Shown here in pieces: positions 26,269 to 35,481 of a stretch of 64,000 bases of DNA. Positions within the stretch are counted from its first letter, which is position 1. Every line of letters begins with the position of its first letter. Below the pieces are notes generated by a model. It ran no database searches and was not told the origin of the DNA. It saw only the letters and a program-made list of their open reading frames with translations. This DNA is from Burkholderiales bacterium (GTDB lineage: Bacteria > Pseudomonadota > Gammaproteobacteria > Burkholderiales > Burkholderiaceae_C), in contig JACRPO010000001.1 in NCBI GenBank assembly GCA_016223165.1, forward strand, positions 331,975 through 395,974, given 5' to 3'. The position numbers were made by a program, and so were the translations under genes.

Positions 26269-27050
26269 CCATGCTGACGCCGATGACACGGCGGGACACC
26301 CTGCGCCTGGCGGCGGCCGTCGCGCCGCTCAGCCTGTTGCCGCGGCGACCGGTCCTCGCGCAGCCTTCCGAAGGGCGCGAGATCCTCGACAAGGTCGAGA
26401 AGCTGCTGTGGGGCCGCACCGTGCAGGGCGAGTACGAGATGACGATCGCCACGCCGCGCTGGCAGCGCACGCTCGGCCTGCGCCTGTGGATGGACCGGCC
26501 GCGGCGCTCGTTCGTGCGCATCGTCTCGCCGGCCAAGGAGGCCGGCATCGGCTCGCTGCGCATCGGCAGCGAGATGTGGAACTACCTGCCCAACGTCGAA
26601 CGCATCGTCAAGATTCCGCCGTCGATGATGCTGCAGCCGTGGATGGGCTCGGACTTCACCAACGACGACCTCGTCAAGGAGAGCAGCATCCTCGACGACT
26701 ACACGCACAAGGTGATGGCGACCGTGCAGGTCGACGGCGAGGCGATCGTGCAGGTCGAGGCCGTGCCGAAGCCCGACGCGGCGGTGGTCTGGGGCCGCAT
26801 CGTCTACTGGGTGCGGCGCGCCGACACGATGCCGCTGAAGCAGGAGTTCTTCAGCGAGCGCGGCGAGCGCGTGCGCGTGCTGGCCTTCTCCGACGTGAGG
26901 ATGGTCGGCGGGCGTGTCCTGCCGACGCGCTGGGACATGCGGCCCGACGCCAAGCCGGGGAACGCAACCACGGTGGTGCTCAAGGACGCCGTGTTCGACC
27001 GCCCGGTGGACGACGAGATCTTCAGCCAGCGCAACCTGCAGAAGCGATAG
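26265..27050 (+). CDS. Outer-membrane lipoprotein-sorting (LolA-like) protein, Tat-type signal
   Basis: The 261-residue protein has a twin-arginine leader (MTRRDTLRLAAAVAPLSLL, cleaved after VLA-QP). A single LolA/LppX-like beta-barrel half follows, with GEYEMTIATPRWQRTLGLRL, MWNYLPNVERIVKIP and MLQPWMGSDFTNDDLV, typical of the outer-membrane lipoprotein-sorting family (PF17131). It should carry a lipid or lipoprotein across the periplasm. It overlaps the FtsH stop (ATGA) and is followed by a Lol-like ABC transporter and an outer-membrane barrel, its likely partners. Confidence 0.85.
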
Positions 27051-27056
27051 GAAGCG

Positions 27057-27827
27057 ATGAAAGCCGACCCCGCCGGCCTCGCAGGCCCAGCCACCGAGCC
27101 GCCGGCGCGGCGCGCAGGGATGAGCATGCCGCCCGTCTCCGTCATCGTCCGCGCCGACAAGGCGACGAAGATCTACCAGCGCGACAGCATTCCGGTGCCG
27201 GCGCTGCACGAGACCGACCTCGAGATCCTGGCGGGCGACTTCGTCGCCCTGGTCGGCCCCTCGGGCTCCGGCAAGACGACGCTGCTGAACCTCATCGGTG
27301 GGCTCGACCGCCCGACGAGTGGGCGCATCTGGGTCGGCGACCAGGAGATCACCTCGCTCGGCCGCAAGGCGCTCGCCGAGGTACGCCTGCGCCACATCGG
27401 CTTCGTGTTCCAGGAATACAACCTGGTGCCGGTGCTTTCGGCGCTCGAGAACGTCGAGTACGTGATGCTGTTGCAGGGGGTCGAAGAGACGCGGCGCCGA
27501 GAGGAGGCGCTGCGCCTGCTGCACGCGCTCGGGCTCGAGGGCATGGAGCACCGCCGGCCCAACGAGCTGTCGGGCGGCCAGCAGCAGCGCGTCGCGGTGG
27601 CCCGGGCGATCGCGGCGCGGCCGGTCATCGTGCTGCCCGACGAGCCGACCGCCAACCTCGACTCGCAGGCGGGTGCGACGCTGATGGACCTGATGCGTCG
27701 CCTCAACGAGGAGCAGGGCACCACCTTCGTCTTCTCGACGCATGACCCGATGGTGGTCGAGCGCGCGCGCCGCGTGATCCGGCTGCGCGACGGCAGGATC
27801 GAGGCCGACGAGCGGAGGCCCGCGTGA
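27057..27827 (+). CDS. LolD/MacB-type ABC transporter ATPase
   Basis: The 256-residue protein has Walker A GPSGSGKTT, Q-loop FQEYNLVPV, signature LSGGQQQRVAVARA, Walker B VIVLPDEPTANLD (Pro replaces the common Ala) and the H-loop STHDP. It is closest to the LolD/MacB/FtsE group, which powers mechanotransmission exporters. ATGs at 27120 and 27126 are possible alternative starts that would remove a low-complexity leader. It is coupled to the permease gene by overlap. Confidence 0.9.
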   Translation: MKADPAGLAGPATEPPARRAGMSMPPVSVIVRADKATKIYQRDSIPVPALHETDLEILAGDFVALVGPSGSGKTTLLNLIGGLDRPTSGRIWVGDQEITSLGRKALAEVRLRHIGFVFQEYNLVPVLSALENVEYVMLLQGVEETRRREEALRLLHALGLEGMEHRRPNELSGGQQQRVAVARAIAARPVIVLPDEPTANLDSQAGATLMDLMRRLNEEQGTTFVFSTHDPMVVERARRVIRLRDGRIEADERRPA

Positions 27828-30325
27828 TGATCTGGACGCTGGCGCTGCGCAATGTGATGCGCAACCGCCGCCGCTCCGCCATCACGGTGCTGTCGATCGC
27901 GGTCGGCCTGGCCGCCTTGACCTTCCTGTGGGGCTTCATCGACGGCATGAACCGCCAGATGGTGAACAACACCACGCGCTACTTCGCCGCCGACGCGCAG
28001 GTGCACCTGAAGGGCTACCACGACGATCCGAGCCTGGACCGCGCGATCGGGGCCGGCGCGCGCGTACTCGAGGCGGTGCGTGCGGACCGGGCCGTGGCCG
28101 CGGCGACCGCCCGCCTCGAGACCACCGTGCTCGCGAGCCGAGGCGAGCGCTCGCGCGGCATCCTGGCCTTCGGCGTCGACCCGGCGCAGGAGGCTCATGT
28201 CACCGATCTGTTCAAGGCCGTGGTCGACGGCCGCGGCTTCAGCGGTGCCGGCGACAGCGGGGTGCTGATCGGCGAGGGGATGGCCGAGGCGCTGGCCCTG
28301 CGCGCCGGCGACGACCTGGTGCTCGTCGGCCAGGCCTACGACGGTTCCGTCGCCAGTGCACGCGTGCCGGTGCGCGGCGTGTTCCGCACGAAGATCGACG
28401 ACCTGGACGGTTATGTCGCCGTGATGCCGATGGCGGCGATGCGGGACTTCCTTGCCGCACCCGAGGCCGTCACGGCGGTCGCGCTGCGGCTGCGCGACCG
28501 CGGCGCCCTCGAAGGTGGCGTCAAGGGCGTGTCCGCGCGCGTCGGCAGCGAGCACGAGGTGGTGGGCTGGCCGGTGCTGCTGCCGATGGTGGCGGTCAGC
28601 ATCCGCTTCCATGAGGTGATGGGCTTCGTCGTGCTGACGATCTTCTTCGTGATGGTCGCCGCCGGCGTGGCCAACCCGGTGCTGATGGCGGTGCTCGAGC
28701 GCACGCGCGAGTTCGGCATCATGCTCGCGCTGGGCACCGGCCAGTCGATGCTGTTCCGGCTCGTCGTCGCCGAGGCCGCGCTGCTCGGCGCGGCCGGCCT
28801 GCTGCTGGGCAACGCGCTCGGGCTCGGCACCACGGCGGCGTTCGGCCGTGCCGGCATCGACCTCGGCGCCTTCGAGGCCGGGCTGCGGGCGATGCCGGGC
28901 CTGGCCGATGTCATCTACCCCGTCGTGCGCGCCGAGCGCAGCCTGGCCATCTCGGTGCTGGTGTTCCTGATCGCGCTGGCCATGGCGCTGTACCCGGCGT
29001 TTCGCGCGGCGACGCTCGAGCCGGTCGCGGCGATCCGCGGCATCGGCGAGAAGTCGGCCGGTGGCCGCCGCGGGTCGAGCGGCGAGGCGCACACGGCCTG
29101 GCCGGTGTTTGCGCTGATCGCCACGCGCAACCTGCTGCGCAACCGCAAGCGCAGCGCGATCACGGTGTTCGGTGCCGCCTTCGCGATCGTCGCCTACGTG
29201 TTCCTCTACGGCTTCTTCGACGGCTTCGGCGAGCAGCTCGTCGACAACTCGACGCGCTACGTCACCGGGCACCTGCAGATCGAGCGCGAGGGACTGCGGC
29301 GCGACCTTGCGCCGGAGCTGGCCTTCGATGCCGGTGCTGCGCTCGCGGCAGTGCGCAACCAGCCCGGCATCGCGGCCGCCGCGCCGCGCGTGCAGGCGCA
29401 GGCGCTGGTCAGCAGCGCCACCAAGTCGGTCGGAGTGCTGTTGTTCGGCGTCGACCCGGCACTCGAACGCGGCATCACGATCCTGCACCGCACCCTCGTC
29501 GAAGGCACAGCACTGGAGGCGGGAGCGGAGCGCGACATCATGATCGGGCGGAAGCTGGCCGAGAAGCTCGGCATCCGCGTGGGCGAGAAGCTGGTGGTGA
29601 TGGCTCCCGGACTGGCCGGCGAGTTGGGCACTGCGGCATTCCGTGTGCGCGGCATCTTTGCCACCGAGAGCAGCTCGTTCGACGGCGCGATGGTCTTCGT
29701 CACGCTGCCGGCGGCCCAGCGCATGCTCGGCCTCGGCCAGCGCGTCTCGTCGATCAACCTGCGCCTCGCGGATCGCGCCGAGGTCGACGGAGCCGCCGCG
29801 CGGCTGTCGCCGCTGCTGGCCAAGGAGGGCCTGGTCGCGTCGCCCTGGCCGCGCCTGCTGCCGCGCGTGGCCGACATGCTGGGCCTGGTGCGCGCCATCC
29901 GCACCGTCATCGTCGCGGTCTTCTTTCTCGTCGTCGCCCTGGCGGTGATGAACACCGTGTTCATGGCGGTGGCCGAGCGCACGCGCGAGTTCGGCGTGAT
30001 GATGGCGCTGGGGACGCCGCCCGACGCGATCGTGCGCATGGTGATCTACGAGACGGTCGCGCTGATGCTCGTCGCCTCCGCCGTCGGCTACGCAGTCGGC
30101 GCGGCGGTTGTCGCACTGTTCGGCAACGTCGGCCTCGACCTGTCGGGCTTCTACCGCGACTACAGTGCCATCCCCGGGCTGACCGGCATCGTTTATCCCC
30201 GGCTGGTCGTCGGGAACCTCGCCGGCCCGGGTGTCGGCCTGTTCCTCGCCAGCGTGGCCGTATCGCTGTACCCCGCTGCCCGCGCCGCGCGGCTGGACCC
30301 GACCGCGGCGATTCGGCACACGTGA
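27827..30325 (+). CDS. Tandem-fused FtsX/LolCE-type ABC permease
   Basis: The protein of about 832 residues consists of two homologous permease units in one chain. Each begins with an N-x-x-R-N-R-(R/K)-R-S-A-I-T-V segment, has a periplasmic MacB/PCD-like domain and three further membrane helices with an (L/A)ERTREFG(I/V)M coupling motif. The second unit starts at about residue 425. This equals a LolC plus LolE heterodimer in one gene. ATG at 27827 is chosen behind GGAGG; GTG at 27824 is possible. It would extract a lipid or lipoprotein from the inner membrane for the LolA-like carrier. Confidence 0.87.
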   Translation: MIWTLALRNVMRNRRRSAITVLSIAVGLAALTFLWGFIDGMNRQMVNNTTRYFAADAQVHLKGYHDDPSLDRAIGAGARVLEAVRADRAVAAATARLETTVLASRGERSRGILAFGVDPAQEAHVTDLFKAVVDGRGFSGAGDSGVLIGEGMAEALALRAGDDLVLVGQAYDGSVASARVPVRGVFRTKIDDLDGYVAVMPMAAMRDFLAAPEAVTAVALRLRDRGALEGGVKGVSARVGSEHEVVGWPVLLPMVAVSIRFHEVMGFVVLTIFFVMVAAGVANPVLMAVLERTREFGIMLALGTGQSMLFRLVVAEAALLGAAGLLLGNALGLGTTAAFGRAGIDLGAFEAGLRAMPGLADVIYPVVRAERSLAISVLVFLIALAMALYPAFRAATLEPVAAIRGIGEKSAGGRRGSSGEAHTAWPVFALIATRNLLRNRKRSAITVFGAAFAIVAYVFLYGFFDGFGEQLVDNSTRYVTGHLQIEREGLRRDLAPELAFDAGAALAAVRNQPGIAAAAPRVQAQALVSSATKSVGVLLFGVDPALERGITILHRTLVEGTALEAGAERDIMIGRKLAEKLGIRVGEKLVVMAPGLAGELGTAAFRVRGIFATESSSFDGAMVFVTLPAAQRMLGLGQRVSSINLRLADRAEVDGAAARLSPLLAKEGLVASPWPRLLPRVADMLGLVRAIRTVIVAVFFLVVALAVMNTVFMAVAERTREFGVMMALGTPPDAIVRMVIYETVALMLVASAVGYAVGAAVVALFGNVGLDLSGFYRDYSAIPGLTGIVYPRLVVGNLAGPGVGLFLASVAVSLYPAARAARLDPTAAIRHT

Positions 30326-31479
30326 TGACGCGACGGCACCGGGGCACGGGTTGGGGTGCGGTCGGGCTGGTTGCCGCCCTGGTGTCTGGAGCCGCGCCGT
30401 CGGTGGCGCAGACGCGGCCACTGGACCTGATCGGCAGCCTGAAGAGCGTGTTCCTGCGCTCGCGCGCCTCGAACGGCGAGGACTACGCGCTCAGCCTGAA
30501 CCGGTTGCGCGTCGAGGCGAAGGGCGACCTCGCGCCGGGGCTCGCGCTCGACCTGCAGTACGACAACGAGCTGCTGCTGGGAAACTACCTGGACACCGCG
30601 GAGTTCCGTGCGCTGAAGGAGAGCGTGGCACCGCAGTACTGGCGGGCCGACTCGAACTATCTCGAGCGTGGCGATGTCTACGGCCGCCATCGGCTGTACC
30701 GGGCGGCCGTGACCCTGAACCGCGGCAACGTCGACCTGAAGCTGGGCCGGCAGCGCATCGCCTGGGGGACGGGCCGCTTCTGGAGCCCGCTGGACATCCT
30801 GAACCCGGTGAGCCCGTTGGCGCTGGAGCGAGAGGAGCGCGTCGGGGTCGACGCCGCGCTTCTCGAGGCCAAGCTCGGACCGCTGTCGCGCGCGTCGCTC
30901 GTCTATGCCCCCGCGCCTGATCGAGGGTCGGCCAGCCGCGCACTGCAGTGGCATGGCAATGCGGCCGGCGTCGACGCGTCACTGGTCACCGGGCGGCTGC
31001 TGAGCCTGGACATCGTCGGCACGGATGTCGCCAGCCAGATCGGCGAGGTCGGCATCCGCGGCGAGGCGGCGCGCCTGCGCCCGCGCGGCGGCGCAGGCTT
31101 CTTCCGCTGGGTGGTCGGAGCGGACTATGCCTTCGCGAATGGGCTCACGATGAGTGCCGAGCTGTACTACAACGGCGCCGGCTCGCGCGATCCGGCCGGC
31201 TACGACCTCGCAGGGCAGCGCTCGGGACGGGTGACGAGCCTCGCGACGCGCTACGCGGGGCTGTACGCGTCGTACGAGATCACGCCGCTGCTGAAATGGG
31301 TCGCCTACGCCGTCGTCAACGGCGACGACCTCAGCCGCGCGATCGACAGCCGGTTGGTCTGGTCGTGGCGCAGCGACCTGGAACTGGTCATCGGCCTGCG
31401 ACGCTTCTCCGGCTCGGAGGGCAGCGAATACGAGCGCACGCCGAGCGCGGCGTTTGCGCAAGCGCAATGGTTCTACTGA
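30325..31479 (+). CDS. Outer-membrane beta-barrel protein, partner of the Lol-like exporter
   Basis: The protein of about 384 residues has a signal peptide (about 1-29, ending SVA-QT) and alternating amphipathic strands (NRLRVEAKGDLAPGLALDLQ, KLGRQRIAWGTGRFWSPLDI, GLYASYEITPLLKWVAYAV). It ends in AQAQWFY, an aromatic C-terminus fit for BAM. GRQRIAWG resembles DUF1302- or alginate-export-like barrels. It is coupled to the permease stop (TGATG). In this operon it may be the outer-membrane acceptor. Confidence 0.75.
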   Translation: MTRRHRGTGWGAVGLVAALVSGAAPSVAQTRPLDLIGSLKSVFLRSRASNGEDYALSLNRLRVEAKGDLAPGLALDLQYDNELLLGNYLDTAEFRALKESVAPQYWRADSNYLERGDVYGRHRLYRAAVTLNRGNVDLKLGRQRIAWGTGRFWSPLDILNPVSPLALEREERVGVDAALLEAKLGPLSRASLVYAPAPDRGSASRALQWHGNAAGVDASLVTGRLLSLDIVGTDVASQIGEVGIRGEAARLRPRGGAGFFRWVVGADYAFANGLTMSAELYYNGAGSRDPAGYDLAGQRSGRVTSLATRYAGLYASYEITPLLKWVAYAVVNGDDLSRAIDSRLVWSWRSDLELVIGLRRFSGSEGSEYERTPSAAFAQAQWFY

Positions 31480-31507
31480 CCCGACCGGGCGGGCCGATCA
31501 CATCACA

Positions 31508-32092
31508 TCACTCAGCGCTGTCACGCCGCCCAGGATCGTGCGGCGCACCGGGCCGCAGGGGCCGCCGGCGGTCGGACCCTACGAGCCACAGGCCCGCGAC
31601 GGCGAGCGCCGCGTAGTTCAGCGCCATGAGCCAGGGCGTGGTCCAGGCGATGCCATCGAACCCGCGGTCGGTGATCGGATAGAGCGCCGGCGACGGGTAG
31701 TACTCGCTCGAATGCGTGAAGACGTCGATCACGATGTGCGACCACCATCCGGCGAGTGGCACGAGCGCCCATCGCCAGCGGAACCAGGCGATGGCCGTGA
31801 CCAGGGAGGCGATGATGGCGCTGTGCATCAGGCAGTGCAGCGTGTGCGACCACATCTGGACACCGGCCGGCAACCAGGGCTCGGCACCCGGCGTCGCCAT
31901 CGCGTAGCCCTGGAGCGCCGTCCACGTGCCGTCGCCAACGAGTCCCCAAAGGGCGATGGGAATCAGGTGTCCGATGTCGGGCAGGGCGGCGAGTGCCACG
32001 GCCGCACGGGCCTGGTTGGAGCTGACCGGCCACCGGCGCGACGCCGCCACGGCGCCCAGGCCGGACCATAGCGAGTGAGCAAGGATGTCCAT
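31508..32092 (-). CDS. YdjM-like membrane-bound metal-dependent hydrolase family protein
   Basis: The 194-residue protein has several membrane segments and the polar motifs of this family: HSLW at the start, PDIGH, MWSHTLHCLMHS and GWWSHIVIDVFTHS, whose His/Asp residues would bind metal. Family members are related to YdjM/DUF457. It is the last gene of the long minus-strand train and ends 28 bp from the end of the plus-strand train. No clear terminator is visible between them. Function poorly known. Confidence 0.72.
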   Translation of the reverse strand: MDILAHSLWSGLGAVAASRRWPVSSNQARAAVALAALPDIGHLIPIALWGLVGDGTWTALQGYAMATPGAEPWLPAGVQMWSHTLHCLMHSAIIASLVTAIAWFRWRWALVPLAGWWSHIVIDVFTHSSEYYPSPALYPITDRGFDGIAWTTPWLMALNYAALAVAGLWLVGSDRRRPLRPGAPHDPGRRDSAE

Positions 32093-32123
32093 CGTCTGCG
32101 GCGGGCCGTGTCAGCGCAACAGC

Positions 32124-32363
32124 TCAGCTTGGCTTGCCGGCATCGCGGTCGAGCAAGGCCTTGCGCCGCTCGTATTCCTGGGTGTCGATCTCGCCGTTGG
32201 CGAGGCGTCGCTGAAGTACCTCGTGCGGTGTCTCCCTGGAACCGCGACGACGCTCGGCCCGGCGACCCCACATCGAATAGACCCCGGCGCCGATCAGGAC
32301 GATCCAGAAGAGCCACCAGAGGCCGTGCATGCCGCCCATGTAGAAGCCACCGTCGTAGAACAT
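32124..32363 (-). CDS. SHOCT-domain small membrane protein
   Basis: The 79-residue protein has one membrane segment (about 14-31) and a C-terminal SHOCT domain (PHEVLQRRLANGEIDTQEYE, then RRKALLD). Such proteins are frequent near heavy-metal and low-oxygen genes; the SHOCT domain is thought to mediate oligomerisation. It follows the DUF302 gene by 8 bp. Confidence 0.82.
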   Translation of the reverse strand: MFYDGGFYMGGMHGLWWLFWIVLIGAGVYSMWGRRAERRRGSRETPHEVLQRRLANGEIDTQEYERRKALLDRDAGKPS

Positions 32364-32371
32364 CGCGCCTC

Positions 32372-32758
32372 CTACACCGCGTCGACGACTGCGCGCAGCT
32401 GGCTGCGGACCTCGTCGGCGATCGCCCCCAGTTCGGCATTGCCGACGGCGGCCATCGAAGCCACGGGGTCTACCGCGGACACTTCGACCGTTCCGTCGGC
32501 ATGCTGCTGCACGATGACGTTGCAGGGAAGCATCGTCCCGATCTTGTCTTCGGCCTGCAGTGCACGGTAGGCGAAGGGAGGATTGCAGGCACCGAGGATC
32601 AGGTAGGGGCGGAAGTCAACGTCGAGTTTGGCCTTCAGTGTCTGGCGCACGTCGATCTGGGTCAGGATGCCGAAACCGCGCGCCTTCAGTTCGGCGGTGA
32701 CCTTCTCTACCGCTGCCTGGAACTCCATCGGCACGGTCTTGCTGAAGTGATAGTCCAT
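32372..32758 (-). CDS. DUF302 protein
   Basis: This protein of about 128 residues is a single DUF302 domain: SKTVPMEFQAAVEKVTAELK, GFGILTQIDV, ILGACNPPFAYRALQAEDKI and MLPCNVIVQQ with the conserved Cys. DUF302 proteins recur in metal and redox stress loci and are small, probably metal- or thiol-related. The ATG at 32758 is used (an upstream in-frame TTG is less likely). It is in the same direction as the SHOCT gene. Confidence 0.85.
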   Translation of the reverse strand: MDYHFSKTVPMEFQAAVEKVTAELKARGFGILTQIDVRQTLKAKLDVDFRPYLILGACNPPFAYRALQAEDKIGTMLPCNVIVQQHADGTVEVSAVDPVASMAAVGNAELGAIADEVRSQLRAVVDAV

Positions 32759-32760
32759 GA

Positions 32761-32943
32761 TCAAGATCCTTCGGTTGAGTCATCAGTGCGGAGGAAGTCG
32801 CGTACGAGGCCGAGCGACGCATCGGTCTTGGCGATCGAGTGCATCGCGTCGGTCTCGATGGCTGTCAGAGCACGGATCGCGTCGATGGTTTCCGGAATGA
32901 CGATGGCGTGGTTGAAGAGCGGCGACTCTGATCCTGTCCATGT
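32761..32943 (-). pseudogene. Fragment of a coding frame without start (probable frameshifted small gene)
   Basis: In one minus-strand frame, about 57 codons ending at a TGA at 32763-32761 read strongly like coding sequence (FNHAIVIPETIDAIRALTAI and DAMHSIAKTDASLGLVRDFL), with GC-rich third positions. No start codon lies in that frame. An SD-like GGAG plus ATG (near 32943) opens a different frame, reading MDRIRVAA before the frames diverge. A one-base indel near 32920 would join them into a protein of about 60 residues. Family unknown. A sequencing error is possible. Confidence 0.45.
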
Positions 32944-32968
32944 CCACTCCTTGGTCGTCGCGGCCCGG

Positions 32969-34063
32969 TCAGCGCGCAGCGCGCCCGCTGGCGATGGAGA
33001 ACCGGCCAGGCGGTGCGCGCAGGGCCTGGCCGGCCTGCCACGCCGCGATGTTGTCGACCGTCTCGCGCAGGATGCGCGCGACCGCCTCGCGCGTATTGAA
33101 GCCGACGTGAGGTGTCACGAGCACACGCGGGTGGCGCAGCAGCGGGTGCAACGCACCCCAGCCGCGGTCGCAGCCCAAGCCGCCGCAACCCATCGGCGCC
33201 TCCGGCGCGGCGCCGCCTTCGTGCTCGAGCACGTCGAGGCCGGCCGCGGAAACGGTGCCGCGGTCGAGTGCGCGCACCAGCGCCTCTTCGTCGACCAACG
33301 CGCCGCGCGCCGTGTTGAGCAGCACCACGCCGGGCTTGACGCGGGCGAAAGCGGTGTCGTCCAGCAGGTGGTGCGTCTCCGAGGTCGACGGCAGGTGGAG
33401 ACTCAGGACATCGCTGCGTTCGAGCAGCTCCGACCATCCGACGAAGTCGACGCTCAGGCTGAGCGCGGCCTCCGGTCGCGGGCGCGGGTCGAACGTCACG
33501 ACGCTCATTCCGAAGCCTTTCGCGATTCGCGCCACATGTGATCCGATGCGGCCGCAGCCGACCACCCCCAGCACCTTGCCTTCCAGCTCGAAGCCGGTGA
33601 GTCCGCGGTACGAGAAGCTCCCCTGGAGTGCACGGGCGCGTGCCTCGCACAGCTGGCGGGCGATCGCCAGCAGCAGCGCGAAGGTATGCTCGGCGACCGT
33701 GGCGGCGCCGTAGTCGGGCACGTGGCTGACCGCGATGCCGCGGTCACGGCAGGCCGCGAGGTCGATGTGGTCGACGCCGGCGGAACGTGTCGCCACCAGC
33801 CGTAGCGCCGGCATGCGCTGCAGCAACTCGCGTGTCACCGGTGTGCGGACGAACACGCACAGCACCTGGGCCAGCGCTGCGGCCCGGTCGTCCAGGGCGA
33901 CTTGCGCATCGCCCAGGAAGCGCGGCCACCACGACCTAGGGCACAGTGCCTCGAGCGTGGCTCGGTCCTCGGGGCCGACGTCGACGAAGAGCACCCGCAA
34001 TGCCCCGGGGGTGTCATCCGCCTGCGGCCCCTCGGGTGGCATGAATCCGGGTGCGACGTTCAT
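32969..34063 (-). CDS. D-2-hydroxyacid dehydrogenase (D-lactate dehydrogenase-like)
   Basis: In this 364-residue protein the NAD-binding motif VVGCGRIGSHVA and the catalytic Arg (LLNTARGALVD), Glu (AAGLDVLEHE) and His (VLVTPHVGFN) define the D-isomer 2-hydroxyacid dehydrogenase family, with LdhA-like features. It could reduce pyruvate to D-lactate and regenerate NAD when respiration stops. Its start overlaps the stop of the methyltransferase gene. Substrate specificity is inferred from the fermentation context. Confidence 0.85.
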   Translation of the reverse strand: MNVAPGFMPPEGPQADDTPGALRVLFVDVGPEDRATLEALCPRSWWPRFLGDAQVALDDRAAALAQVLCVFVRTPVTRELLQRMPALRLVATRSAGVDHIDLAACRDRGIAVSHVPDYGAATVAEHTFALLLAIARQLCEARARALQGSFSYRGLTGFELEGKVLGVVGCGRIGSHVARIAKGFGMSVVTFDPRPRPEAALSLSVDFVGWSELLERSDVLSLHLPSTSETHHLLDDTAFARVKPGVVLLNTARGALVDEEALVRALDRGTVSAAGLDVLEHEGGAAPEAPMGCGGLGCDRGWGALHPLLRHPRVLVTPHVGFNTREAVARILRETVDNIAAWQAGQALRAPPGRFSIASGRAAR

Positions 34064-34752
34064 GCGGCACCTCCGTGCGAGTGCCGCCCGGGCGTGGATG
34101 CGCCTTTCACGGCTCGGTACAGCGAGACGATTCCGAGGGCTGTAGGGATACGGCGGGCTTCCTCGACCTGGCGGAACCCCGCGGTCCCGAAGAGCTCGGG
34201 CAGCCGGCCCGCGACGTTGTCGCTCGTGGTGTCGAAGCCATCCAGCAGCTGGACTGCCAGAAACGCGGACCGGCTGAGCAGGCCGCCCGCGCGGCCCCAG
34301 TCCGCGACGTGCAGTTCCCCGGCCGGGCGCAACACGCGGTGCATCTGGCGTGCCGTCAGCACCTTGTCACCCCAGGACAGGTGGTGGAAGAAGAGGCTCG
34401 ACAGGACGCAGTCGAAACGCTCGTCGGCATAGGGAAGGTTGGACGATCGCCCCAGGTCGAAGGCAATGTCGGCGCCCGCCCGGCGGGCCTTGCGCACCGC
34501 GATGGCGAGGACAGCGGGGTCGGCATCGAGCGCCGACACGTGCAAGCCCGGCTGTCGAAGCTGTGCTGCGATCGCCAGCGTCCCGGTGCCGCAGCCGACG
34601 TCCAGCACTTGCTGCCCCGGCTCGATGGCCGCCTGGTCGAGCAGGGCCCGCTTGAAGGTCCGCTCGCGCGTCGTCAACGCCACCACGCGGTCGTAGAGTG
34701 GCGTGAGCACGCGAAATCCAAGCGCGGGTGTGAAACTCTTGGCCTCGTCCAT
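34060..34752 (-). CDS. Class I SAM-dependent methyltransferase (UbiE-like)
   Basis: The 230-residue protein has SAM motif I VLDVGCGTGTLAIAA, an acidic loop VSALDADPAVLAIA and motif VLSSLFFHHLSWGDKVL. The fold is that of UbiE/COQ5-type small-molecule methyltransferases. ATG at 34752 overlaps the stop of the upstream membrane protein (ATGA). Substrate unknown; a quinone or lipid is possible. Confidence 0.82.
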   Translation of the reverse strand: MDEAKSFTPALGFRVLTPLYDRVVALTTRERTFKRALLDQAAIEPGQQVLDVGCGTGTLAIAAQLRQPGLHVSALDADPAVLAIAVRKARRAGADIAFDLGRSSNLPYADERFDCVLSSLFFHHLSWGDKVLTARQMHRVLRPAGELHVADWGRAGGLLSRSAFLAVQLLDGFDTTSDNVAGRLPELFGTAGFRQVEEARRIPTALGIVSLYRAVKGASTPGRHSHGGAA

Positions 34753-35423
34753 CACTGCACCTCCACACCTCGTGTCGTGCCGCCACCTCGTACCGGCCGG
34801 CGAGAGTCGGTGAAGTACAGGAACACGATGACGCTGAGCACCCCGGCGAAGAAGCACCACACCGAGATGAACCAGGTGGTGTAGACGGTGTAGGCCGCAA
34901 CGGCGGAGACGACCGCGGCCACGCCGAAAGCGACGACGCGTGCATGGCTGGAGAACATCAGGCTGGCACAAGTGCCGAGCAGGTAGAGCGACATCGCGGC
35001 CAGTGCATAGAAGTGCGGCGATTCGTACGCGATGTGCCGGCCCTCCACCCGGGCCACGATCGGGAGCGTGAACAGCGTGGCCAGCAGGTACAGCCCCACG
35101 GCGCTGCCGGCGATGGCGATGGCAGTCAGGACGCGCCGCCGCCAAGGCACGGTTTCCAGAGCCAGCGCGGCCAGCGGCACGTAGATCGGCCACAGCACGT
35201 GCGAGAAGAACGAGTAGGCGTGCGTCAGCACCGAGTTGAGCAGCGGTGCGCGGTCCGGGAACGTCAGCCACAGCCCGCCTTCGAGCAGTTGCTGGACGCC
35301 GAACAGGACGGGGATCCAGGCGTACGGCAATTCCGATCGCGTGCGCGCCCGGCGCACGGTGGCCGCGCCGGCGATCAGCAACAAGGCGCCGGCGGTGAAA
35401 CTGGCTTCGGCGGAAAAGCACAT
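34752..35423 (-). CDS. Seven-helix membrane protein (DUF6629-like)
   Basis: The 223-residue protein has about seven membrane helices. The N-terminus MCFSAEASFTAGALLLIAG, then YAWIPVLFGVQQLLEGGLWL is characteristic of a family of uncharacterised membrane proteins (DUF6629-like). It overlaps the methyltransferase gene by four bases. No enzymatic motif is seen. Confidence 0.7.
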   Translation of the reverse strand: MCFSAEASFTAGALLLIAGAATVRRARTRSELPYAWIPVLFGVQQLLEGGLWLTFPDRAPLLNSVLTHAYSFFSHVLWPIYVPLAALALETVPWRRRVLTAIAIAGSAVGLYLLATLFTLPIVARVEGRHIAYESPHFYALAAMSLYLLGTCASLMFSSHARVVAFGVAAVVSAVAAYTVYTTWFISVWCFFAGVLSVIVFLYFTDSRRPVRGGGTTRGVEVQ

Positions 35424-35481
35424 CAGCGATCACCCCCAAGTTGCAGGGCGCTCGATCGGGGCCCGGAAGGGACCGCGCCCA

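Noticed and set aside
27173..30421. Minus-strand open frame of 1082 codons opposite the ABC permease
   Set aside because: Shadow frame of the ATPase and permease genes; His/Arg/Gln-rich sequence with no domain, whereas the plus strand has full motifs and coupled starts.
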